DNA from: Phaeosaccion multiseriatum
Taxonomy: Eukaryota > Ochrophyta, other classes
Length of the DNA stretch: 64,000 bases
Assembly (NCBI GenBank): GCA_965112735.1
Contig: OZ218956.1
Coordinates: 496,001-560,000, forward strand
Direction of reading: 5' to 3'
Shown here: piece after piece, positions 45,801 to 57,800 of the stretch
Layout of the letters: each line of letters begins with the position of its first letter
How positions within the stretch are numbered: the stretch's first letter is position 1
Notes under the pieces: generated by a model
Told to the model about the DNA's origin: nothing
The model's database searches: none
The model's input: the letters and a program-made list of their open reading frames with translations, nothing else
Translations under genes and position numbers: made by a program

Positions 45801-48800
45801 ATGGTATGGTCGGTAAGGGCTTCACATTGCCAGACATGCAGTCATCAGCAAGACGCTGCAGCCCGCCGCTGATCCAGCCCGGCTCGCCGGCCGAAAAGTC
45901 AGACTCAACCATGCTATCCAATGCCAGCAGCTCGTACCTCACATCGGGCCGGGCAGTGCGCACCTGGTCGTGACTCCACACGCCTCGCTTGCCAATCTCG
46001 ACAAATACACCACCCTCGCTGAGCATGGCCAGCGAGAAGGGAATGTAGTCTTCACTCAGAGAGTTGAGCACCAAGTCCACCTTCATCTCACCCATGGACT
46101 GCTTGAAAGCCTCCGCGTCTCGCGATGACGCAATGTGCTTCACTCCCAAGCTCCGGAGGAAGTCATGCTTCACAGCAGCACCAGCAGTAGCGTACACCTC
46201 TGCGCCGACCCGCTGAGCATACTGCACGGCAGCAAGGCCCACACCGCCCGATGCGGCATGAATCAACACCTTCTGTCCAGCCTTGAGGTCGTGGAAGGCC
46301 TTCACTACCGTCAAGCACACGGTTGGAAGTGCAGCGGCCTGCTCGAAGCTCAGCGCCGCCGGCATCACGGCCAGGCACGCGTCCCCCGTCACCAGATGGC
46401 TGCGCAAACATCCTCCGTCTGCGAAGCCATATACGTTATCGCCGACACGGAAACGCGAGCTTCCTCCCACACTGATCACCTCCCCGGCGAACTCGGAGCA
46501 GGGATCTCCAGGGTCGCCAGGGTACAGGTCCAGTACATTCAGCACGTCCCGGAAGTTCAGGCCAACAGCTCTCACTACCACCTCCACATAGCTACCGGTC
46601 GGGTCGAGAGGCCGATGTTTGCCAACATCAACATCATCGCGAAGGAGAAAGGCATTGGCTATACTACCTCTTGTCTTAAGCTCCAGGGAAAACGGAAGAG
46701 TCAAAGCTGGGTGTGCAAGCTGAGGCATCCAGCACTGACCATCGCGTACCCACACATATTCTGTGGTGCCAGGGAAGGCCAAGCCTAAGGTAAGCTCGCT
46801 GTCTAGGGACTCCTTGTCGCTCAGGTCCACCACACTAATCTGCATGTAAGGGTGCTCCATCCTCGCAGTCCGCACCAGCCCAGTCACCCAGCTGTAACGC
46901 CAGTCCTCGCCGCTTTCGACGCCTCTCGTCAAGACCGTCAGCGGCACACTCGACGCAGTGGACAGGCTCCTGAGTAGCGATAACAGAGCGTAGACCGCTC
47001 GTGCTTGGGGGCTTCCTTCTGTGTCTTCTTCGTCAGCTCCGGGTATCAGCACGTACAAGACGCGAGCCCACTCGTCTTCTCCAAGAAGAAGAGCACCATC
47101 ATCCACGGAGGCGTCCATCCCCCCATACTGAGTGTGTACGTGCACGTTCTCCGGAACACAGCGCCGCACTGCAGCAATGATTCCAGTCTCTCCCTCCCTC
47201 TCGTGCTGTGGAATAATCACCAGCCACTTCTGTGGCGCCGCTGCCTCAGCAGGGTCAGTATCACTACAAGGGGCCGCCTCCTGTGTAGACGGTTCAGCGG
47301 CCTTCCACTCCAATGCGTACATTGCACGACGAACGGGGCTGACAGGTACAAAGTTCCTCGCCCGCTGCACGCGGAAGCCCCGCATCTCCACGAGCACCTC
47401 TTCGCTGTCGAAGTCTGCAATGCGGATGTCAAACTTGACGCTGTCTGCCACTGACTGGACCTCACTCAGCTTCGTGTGCACCCACACGTTCTTTCCCGTC
47501 ATGGAGGCGGAAAGCACCACCTCGTCAAAGCCAGCAGGTAGGAATGGAGAGTTCCCTCCCTCCTTGAGCAGCTTCCTTGGCAGCGCTTGCATGATGGTAT
47601 GGGTAGCATTGTCCAGCACCGCGGGGTGCAGAGCAAAGCCCTTCATCTCCCACGGCTCGCACAGCTCCTCATCCATGGCACACACGACCGACAGAACCTC
47701 TCCGTCCCCTCCGTACATGTGGCGGGTCCGCTGAAAGCGGGGGCCGTACTGGAAGCCGGCGTCTGCGAAAGACTTGTAGAGCTCACTCGATACGTCCTGC
47801 TCGCCAACTCTAGCTCGAATGGATTCCACGTGCAGCGAAGCACGCGCCATGGTTCGCTCCTTGATAGACACGTGCCTCATTCTTGCCGTGATGCCCTTGT
47901 CGCCCGTGGCACCTCCGAAAAACTGCATGCTTCCATCTGCCGCGTGAAGGGCGCTCATCCCGGCACAGACCATTGTATGGCGGTTTTGCGCGTGCTCCGT
48001 GCCGACCTGCTGGAAACCCTCAATCTCCAGTGGAACCACAAAGCTGGCTCCTTGCAGGACTACCTGCTGCTCCACTCCGAGCTGTCGTCCTCCTAGAGCA
48101 GCGACGACGCCCACTTCAATGTACGTCACCCCCGGAATGATCACCGTGTTGTTGACGGCATGGTCCTTGAGAAGGTCCTTGAGGTGAGGGGAGAAGGGGC
48201 TGGGGAGGCGCATTCCGTCTCCCTCCTGGACTACCTCGCCACTCGGCATAAACGCCAGCGGAGGCTTGTACCAAGGAAATGATCGGCGAGTCGGATAAAG
48301 CTCACGATGCTCCGGCCCCACTATACTGCCCAGGGCTGCTCCAAATGAATCCTCGGAGTTCTTCCCGAGTGTGAGGGAGGAGATCCACGCCAGCCCCTCG
48401 CGACGCTCGCACTTGGCTCCCATGCTGCTCAGCACAGGGTTGGGACCCACCTCAACAATGCTCAGGTCAGCCCCCCTCCCGTCTCCCATCCAGTGCTCCA
48501 CCAGCGTGTGGATGCCTTCTGCGAACAGCACAGGCGACAGCATGTGTTGCACCCAATACGTCGCCTGCGTCACCTCCTCCCCTCTCACCACCTCACCCGT
48601 CACGTTGGACACCAGAGGAATGCGTGGGGCGCTGAATGACACCTGCCTCAGAGCCTCCTCCAGCGCACGTACAGCGGGCTCCATCAGAGGAGAGTGGAAG
48701 GCGTGCGACACCTCCAGGGCCTTGCAGCCCACCCCATCAGCCGTGAGCTTCTCCACCACCTTGTCCACAGCGCTGCGAGCTCCAGAGATCACGCTCGCGC

Positions 48801-51800
48801 TCGGTCCATTCGACGACGCCAGCACCACCTCGCCTGCCCCCCCCGCAGCGTCGATGCTTGCCAAAGTCGCCTCCTTGCCTGCCCTCACTGCAAACATCAC
48901 TCCCTCGCCCTCGGGGCAGGCCTGCATGGCGGCTCCTCTCATGGCGGACAGCATCAGCCCGTCCTCCAGCGACATGACACCGGCCACGCACGCCGCCACT
49001 ACCTCGCCCAGGCTGTGGCCCATCACCATGGAAGGCTCCACGCCCTCCGACTTCCACATCTCACACAGGGCGTACTCCAGCACAAACAGGCACGGCTGGC
49101 AGTAGCGTGTCTCCTTCAGCAGCGCTTGTGCAGTCTCCTCCTCCTCCTCCTCCTCCCCGTCCTCAGCGACCGCTGGGTACATGAGCTCCACCACAGACTT
49201 GTCCAGCCAGGCCCGCTCCATAAGCAGCGTGCTGCACCGCTGCACGCATTCGCGGAACACGCCCTCCTTCTCGTACAGCTCCCTGCCCATGCCCACGTAC
49301 TGCGAGCCCTGCCCTGTGAACAAGAACGTCACCGGCAAACTCTTCTTGCTTTGCTGTCCATCCAGCTGCAGCAAGGCTTCGCTCTCGCTCTCCGCTACCA
49401 TCGTCGGTTCGAAGCTGCTGAGCACCGCATGGGCGTTGGCTCCTCCCGCGCCGAAGGAGCTGACAGCAGCAGTGCGCCTCTCCCCATCCCTGGCACTTAG
49501 TGGCACCATGGCAGACGGCAAAGTCACCGGAAAGTCATCCAAACGAAGCTCCGGATTGAGCTTCTTCATGTGGAGATTGGGGGGAGCACATCCATGCTGA
49601 AGGACCAGCAGAGCTTTGATGAGGCCAGCGATTCCGGACGCAGCCTCTAGATGCCCGATATTGGTCTTCACCGCCCCAACTACCAGGGGCCGATCTTCCT
49701 CGCGGCCATTGCCATACACGGCCCTCAAAGCACTCATCTCGATGGGATCGCCGAGAGACGTCCCGGTGCCGTGCGCCTCCACGTAATCAACCTCCATACC
49801 GCTCAAGCCGGCCTCCGCCAGTGCCTGCTCCATCAGACGCTGCTGAGCAGTAGGGCTTGGGGCAGTATAGCGCAAACTTCTCCCGTTGTGGTTCGCAGCG
49901 CAGCCATTGACGACAGCGAGGATGTGGTCGCCATTGGCCTGTGCATCGTCGAGTCGCCTCAGCACCACGGCGCCGCAGCCCTCACCTCGAACATAACCGT
50001 TGGCCGCAGCGTCGAACGTCTTGCAGCGCCTGACAATGAGGAATTGTGGGTTTGCAAAAGTGAAGAGCAGAGAAGAGGTAATCCATCAGCAACAGGGGTC
50101 TTTCAGACAGCTTGTGCCGTTGATCTGGCTCTCATAGCGGCCTCAAGAACAAGTTCCCACCCACACAAAAGAGACACGCACTTACCAGTCAAGACTCAGG
50201 AAACCTCCTTCGGCGAGGGTCTCGAACGTTTGTGTACCCAGCAGCAAGTTGACGCCTCCCACCAAGGCGATGTCACACTTGCCCAGCCGCAAGCTGCTGC
50301 AGGCCCCTTCCAGTGCCACCAAAGACGACGAGCACGCCGTGTCGACACTCATGCTCGGCCCTCCGAGGCCCAGCACGTAAGATATCCGATTTGCCGGACT
50401 CGCATTGGACATACCCATGACGGAGTATGCACCCTTGTTCGCATCGTCTACCACTGAGCCCCACTCGCTGCCGGACATACCCACGAACACACCGGTGTTG
50501 CTGCCATGTAGTGTATCCTTGCGGTATCCCGCCCTGTGCAGAGCCTCGTACCCCACCTCCAGCATGACGCGCTGATGAGGGTCCATGGCACCCGCCTCGG
50601 CCGCAGAGATGCCGAAGAAGGTGTTGTCAAAAGCCTCCACTCCATCAATGAAGCCCCCTTGCCACTGCTTCTGACCCTCATCGGCCCAGCGTCCGACAGG
50701 GCTGGCTCCAATACAGTCTGTCCCTGCACAGAGCATAGCCCAGAAATCCTCGGGATTATGAACCCCTCCAGGGAAGCGACAGGCGATCCCGACGACGGCC
50801 AGCGGCGCCCTTGAGTCAGTGCGGTGCGCTTCAGCAGCGATTGCCGCAGAGCGATTGCTAGAGGGTTCCTCTGTCTCTCCAAGCACCTCCGCTTCGATCC
50901 ACACTGCCAGCGCCGCTACCGTGGGATATGCGAAGAGCATGTCAGTGGTAGCTACAACCCCGAAGCGAGCCTGTAGCCGGCCGCGCAGCTCCACTGTTGA
51001 CAAAGAGTCAAGACCTGCTTCCATCAAAGGCGTGTTGGCGTCTAGCTCTTCGGCACCATCCCCAAGGAGGTCCTTGGTCATATCAAGCACCGCCAATCGC
51101 ACTGATTGCTGTCGTTCACCAAGGGGCAGTCTCAAGAGCGCCTCGCGCACTTCATTGTTGAGTTCGGTGTTGCTGGACGCGCCTGCTGCTGTTGAGACAA
51201 GCCCTGACAGCAGGAACGAGCCGCGGGACGCACCCATGCTCTCTGCAAACTTGCCCCAGTCCATTCCAGGCAGGACGGCCACATCACCCAAATACGCTGA
51301 CGGCATCGCAGCGGCATCTAAGGCAGCCATGCCCAGCTCAGCTGACACCGTGCCCACACCCGCCAGCTCCAACTGCTTTTGAACGATATCGAGCTGGGCG
51401 GCCATACCCACATCAGCCCACGGCCCCCACTGCAATGACGTCCCTGCGAGCCCGAGGTGTCGCCTGTGCCGCATCAGCCCATCCACAGCCGCGTTCGCCG
51501 CAGCGTAGTTGGCCTGTCCAGCGTTACCCAGTACTCCGGCCATTGATGTGAAGCAAAAGAAGAAGTCAAGGCCACGAGTGCGCCCCTCCTCCTTCGCCCA
51601 AGCCAACGAAAGCTCGTGCAAGTTCACCGCCCCCTGCACCTTGGGTCGGAACACCCTCACCACGCTCTCCGCCGTTTGCTCTCCGAGCAGCTTATCATCC
51701 AACACCCCGGCAGCATGCACCACGCCGCGGACGGGGGGCAGCAGAGGCAGCACGCCCCCCAGGCAAGTCCGAAGTGCCTCAGCATCAGCAACATCACAAG

Positions 51801-54800
51801 TAGGAGTAAGGATATTTAGGTCCACGACGTTCCGAAGCTGCTGCCACTGTTCTGTCATGCTCTCGGCGACCTTCCCACTCCTCGACAGCAGCACCAAGTG
51901 ACGAGCGCCCCTCGACGCGAGGTGCTGGGCCGTCACGAGGCCGAGGGCCCCCAGACCGCCGCTGATGACGTACGTGCCATCGGACACCACTGGCACACCA
52001 TACGAGGGGTTGGTCAGCACCACCTTGCCCATGTGCTTCGCTTGGCTCATGAATGCCATGGCCTTCTGAGTATCCTCCCTCATGTCAAATGGTATGGTCG
52101 GTAAGGGCTTCACATTGCCAGACATGCAGTCTTCAGCCAGACGCTGCAGCCCGCCACTGATCCAGCCCGGCTCGCCGGCCGAAAAGTCAGACTCAACCAT
52201 GCTATCCAATGCCAGCAGCTCGTACCTCACATCGGGCCGGGCAGTGCGCACCTGGTCGTGACTCCACACGCCTCGCTTGCCAATCTCGACAAATATACCA
52301 CCCTCGCTGAGCATGGCCAGCGAGAAGGGAATGTAGTCTTCACTCAGAGAGTTGAGCACCACGTCCACCTTCATCTCACCCATGGACTGCTTGAACGCCT
52401 CCGCGTCTCGCGATGAAGCAATGTGCTTCACTCCCAAGCTCCGGAGGAAGTCATGCTTCACAGCAGCACCAGCAGTAGCGTACACCTCTGCGCCGACCCG
52501 CTGAGCATACTGCACGGCGGCAAGGCCCACACCGCCAGATGCGGCATGAATCAACACCTTCTGTCCAGCCTTGAGGTCGTGGAAGGCCTTCACTACCGTC
52601 AAGCACACGGTTGGAAGTGCAGCGGCCTGCTCGAAGCTCAGCGCCGCCGGCATCATGGCCAGGCACGCGTCCCCCGTCACCAGATGGCTGCGCAAACATC
52701 CTCCGTCTGCGAAGCCATATATGTTATCGCTGACACGAAAACGCGAGCTTCCTCCCACACTGATCACCTCCCCGGCGAACTCGGAGCAGGGATCTCCAGG
52801 GTCGCCAGGGTACAGGTCCAGTACATTCAGCACGTCCCGGAAGTTCAGGCCAACAGCTCTCACTACCACCTCCACATAGCTACCGGTCGGGTCGAGAGGC
52901 CGATGTTTGCCAACATCAACATCATCGCGAAGGAGAAAGGCATTGGCTATACTACTTCTTGCCTTAAGCTCCAGGGAAAACGGAAGAGTCAAAGCTGGGT
53001 GTGCAAGCTGAGGCATCCAGCACTGACCATCGCGTACCCACACATATTCTGTGGTGCCAGGGAAGGCCAAGCCTAAGGTAAGCTCGCTGTCTAGGGACTC
53101 CTTGTCGCTCAGGTCCAACACACTAATCTGCATGTAAGGGTGCTCCATCCTCGCAGTCCGCACCAGACCTGTAACCCAGCTGTGACGCCAGTCCTCGCCG
53201 CTTTCGACGCCTCTCGTCAAGACCGTCAGCGGTACATTCGACGCAGTGGACAGGCTCCTGAGTAGCGATAACAGAGCGTAGACCGCTCGTGCTTGGGGGC
53301 TTCCTTCTGTGTCTTCTTCGTCAGCTCCGGGTATCAGCACGTACAAGACGCGAGCCCACTCGTCTTCTCCAAGAAGAAGAGCACCATCATCCACGGAGGC
53401 GTCCATCCCCCCATACTGAGTGTGTACGTGCACGTTCTCCGGAACACAGCGCCGCACTGCAGCAATGATTCCAGTCTCTCCCTCCCTCTCGTGCTGTGGA
53501 ATAATCACCAGCCACTTCTGTGGCGCCGCTGCCTCAGCAGGGTCAGTATCACTACCAGGGGCCTCCTCCTGTGTAGACGGTTCAGCGGCCTGCCACTCCA
53601 ATGCGTACATTGCACGACGAACGGGGCTGACACGTACAAAGTTCCTCGCCCGCTGCACGCGGAAGCCCCGCATCTCCACGAGCACGTCTTCGCTGTCGAA
53701 GTCTGCAATGCGGATGTCAAACTTGACGCTGTCCGCCACTGACTGGACCTCACTCAGCTTCGTGTGCACCCACACGTTCTTTCCCGTCATGGAGGCGGAA
53801 AGCACCACCTCGTCAAAGCCAGCAGGTAGGAATGGAGAGTTCCCTCCCTCCTTGAGCAGCTTCCTTGGCAGCGCTTGCATGATGGTATGGGTAGCATTGT
53901 CCAGCACCGCGGGGTGCAGAGCAAAGCCCTTCATCTCCCACGGCTCGCACAGCTCCTCATCCATGGCACACACGACCGACAGAACCTCTCCGTCCCCTCC
54001 GTACATGTGGCGGGTCCGCTGAAAGCGGGGGCCGTACTGGAAGCCGGCACCTGCCAAAGACTTGTAGAGCCCACTCGACACGTCCTGCTCGCCAACTCTA
54101 GCTCGAATGGATTCCACGTGCAGCGAAGCACGCGCCATGGTTCGCTCCTTGATAGACACGTGCCTCATTCTTGCCGTGATGCCCTTGTCGCCCGTGGCAC
54201 CTCCGAAAAACTGCATGCTTCCATCTGCCGCGTGAAGGGCGCTCATCCCGGCACAGACCATTGTATGGCGGTTTTGCGCGTGCTCCGTGCCGACCTGCTG
54301 GAAACCCTCAATCTCCAGTGGAACCACAAAGCTGGCTCCTTGCAGGACTACCTGCTGCTCCACTCCGAGCTGTCGTCCTCCTAGAGCAGCGACGACGCCC
54401 ACTTCAATGTACGTCACCCCCGGAATGATCACCGTGTTGTTGACGGCATGGTCCTTGAGAAGGTCCTTGAGGTGAGGGGAGAAGGGGCTGGGGAGGCGCA
54501 TTCCGTCTCCCTCCTGGACTACCTCGCCACTCGGCATAAACGCCAGCGGAGGCTTGTACCAAGGAAATGATCGGCGAGTCGGATAAAGCTCACGATGCTC
54601 CGGCCCCACTATACTGCCCAGGGCTGCTCCAAATGAATCCTCGGAGTTCTTCCCGAGTGTGAGGGAGGAGATCCACGCCAGCCCCTCGCGACGCTCGCAC
54701 TTGGCTCCCATGCTGCTCAGCACAGGGTTGGGACCCACCTCAACAATGCTCAGGTCAGCCCCCCTCCCGTCTCCCATCCAGTGCTCCACCAGCGTGTGGA

Positions 54801-57800
54801 TGCCTTCTGCGAACAGCACAGGCGACAGCATGTGTTGCACCCAATACGTCGCCTGCGTCACCTCCTCCCCTCTCACCACCTCACCCGTCACGTTGGACAC
54901 CAGAGGAATGCGTGGGGCGCTGAATGACACCTGCCTCAGAGCCTCCTCCAGCGCACGTACAGCGGGCTCCATCAGAGGAGAGTGGAAGGCGTGCGACACC
55001 TCCAGGGCCTTGCAGCCCACCCCATCAGCCGTGAGCTTCTCCACCACCTTGTCCACAGCGCTGCGAGCTCCAGAGATCACGCTCGCGCTCGGTCCATTCG
55101 ACGACGCCAGCACCACCTCGCCTGCCCCCCCCGCAGCGTCGATGCTTGCCAAAGTCGCCTCCTTGCCTGCCCTCACTGCAAACATCACTCCCTCGCCCTC
55201 GGGGCAGGCCTGCATGGCGGCTCCTCTCATGGCGGACAGCATCAGCCCGTCCTCCAGCGACATGACACCGGCCACGCACGCCGCCACTACCTCGCCCAGG
55301 CTGTGGCCCATCACCATGGAAGGCTCCACGCCCTCCGACTTCCACATCTCACACAGGGCGTACTCCAGCACAAACAGGCACGGCTGGCAGTAGCGTGTCT
55401 CCTTCAGCAGCGCTTGTGCAGTCTCCTCCTCCTCCTCCTCCTCCCCGTCCTCAGCGACCGCTGGGTACATGAGCTCCACCACAGACTTGTCCAGCCAGGC
55501 CCGCTCCATAAGCAGCGTGCTGCACCGCTGCACGCATTCGCGGAACACGCCCTCCTTCTCGTACAGCTCCCTGCCCATGCCCACGTACTGCGAGCCCTGC
55601 CCTGTGAACAAGAACGTCACCGGCAAACTCTTCTTGCTTTGCTGTCCATCCAGCTGCAGCAAGGCTTCGCTCTCGCTCTCCGCTACCATCGTCGGTTCGA
55701 AGCTGCTGAGCACCGCATGGGCGTTGGCTCCTCCCGCGCCGAAGGAGCTGACAGCAGCAGTGCGCCTCTCCCCATCCCTGGCACTTAGTGGCACCATGGC
55801 AGACGGCAAAGTCACCGGAAAGTCATCCAAACGAAGCTCCGGATTGAGCTTCTTCATGTGGAGATTGGGGGAGCACATCCATGCTGAAGGACCAGCAGAG
55901 CTTTGATGAGGCCAGCGATTCCGGACGCAGCCTCTAGATGCCCGATATTGGTCTTCACCGCCCCAACTACCAGGGGCCGATCTTCCTCGCGGCCATTGCC
56001 ATACACGGCCCTCAAAGCACTCATCTCGATGGGATCGCCGAGAGACGTCCCGGTGCCGTGCGCCTCCACGTAATCAACCTCCATACCGCTCAAGCCGGCC
56101 TCCGCCAGTGCCTGCTCCATCAGACGCTGCTGAGCAGTAGGGCTTGGGGCAGTATAGCGCAAACTTCTCCCGTTGTGGTTCGCAGCGCAGCCATTGACGA
56201 CAGCGAGGATGTGGTCGCCATTGGCCTGTGCATCGTCGAGTCGCCTCAGCACCACGGCGCCGCAGCCCTCACCTCGAACATAACCGTTGGCCGCAGCGTC
56301 GAACGTCTTGCAGCGCCTGACAATGAGGAATTGTGGGTTTGCAAAAGTGAAGAGCAGAGAAGAGGTAATCCATCAGCAACAGGGGTCTTTCAGACAGCTT
56401 GTGCCGTTGATCTGGCTCTCATAGCGGCCTCAAGAACAAGTTCCCACCCACACAAAAGAGACACGCACTTACCAGTCAAGACTCAGGAAACCTCCTTCGG
56501 CGAGGGTCTCGAACGTTTGTGTACCCAGCAGCAAGTTGACGCCTCCCACCAAGGCGATGTCACACTTGCCCAGCCGCAAGCTGCTGCAGGCCCCTTCCAG
56601 TGCCACCAAAGACGACGAGCACGCCGTGTCGACACTCATGCTCGGCCCTCCGAGGCCCAGCACGTAAGATATCCGATTTGCCGGACTCGCATTGGACATA
56701 CCCATGACGGAGTATGCACCCTTGTTCGCATCGTCTACCACTGAGCCCCACTCGCTGCCGGACATACCCACGAACACACCGGTGTTGCTGCCATGTAGTG
56801 TATCCTTGCGGTATCCCGCCCTGTGCAGAGCCTCGTACCCCACCTCCAGCATGACGCGCTGATGAGGGTCCATGGCACCCGCCTCGGCCGCAGAGATGCC
56901 GAAGAAGGTGTTGTCAAAAGCCTCCACTCCATCAATGAAGCCCCCTTGCCACTGCTTCTGACCCTCATCGGCCCAGCGTCCGACAGGGCTGGCTCCAATA
57001 CAGTCTGTCCCTGCACAGAGCATAGCCCAGAAATCCTCGGGATTATGAACCCCTCCAGGGAAGCGACAGGCGATCCCGACGACGGCCAGCGGCGCCCTTG
57101 AGTCAGTGCGGTGCGCTTCAGCAGCGATTGCCGCAGAGCGATTGCTAGAGGGTTCCTCTGTCTCTCCAAGCACCTCCGCTTCGATCCACACTGCCAGCGC
57201 CGCTACCGTGGGATATGCGAAGAGCATGTCAGTGGTAGCTACAACCCCGAAGCGAGCCTGTAGCCGGCCGCGCAGCTCCACTGTTGACAAAGAGTCAAGA
57301 CCTGCTTCCATCAAAGGCGTGTTGGCGTCTAGCTCTTCGGCACCATCCCCAAGGAGGTCCTTGGTCATATCAAGCACCGCCAATCGCACTGATTGCTGTC
57401 GTTCACCAAGGGGCAGTCTCAAGAGCGCCTCGCGCACTTCATTGTTGAGTTCGGTGTTGCTGGACGCGCCTGCTGCTGTTGAGACAAGCCCTGACAGCAG
57501 GAACGAGCCGCGGGACGCACCCATGCTCTCTGCAAACTTGCCCCAGTCCATTCCAGGCAGGACGGCCACATCACCCAAATACGCTGACGGCATCGCAGCG
57601 GCATCTAAGGCAGCCATGCCCAGCTCAGCTGACACCGTGCCCACACCCGCCAGCTCCAACTGCTTTTGAACGATATCGAGCTGGGCGGCCATACCCACAT
57701 CAGCCCACGGCCCCCACTGCAATGACGTCCCTGCGAGCCCGAGGTGTCGCCTGTGCCGCATCAGCCCATCCACAGCCGCGTTCGCCGCAGCGTAGTTGGC

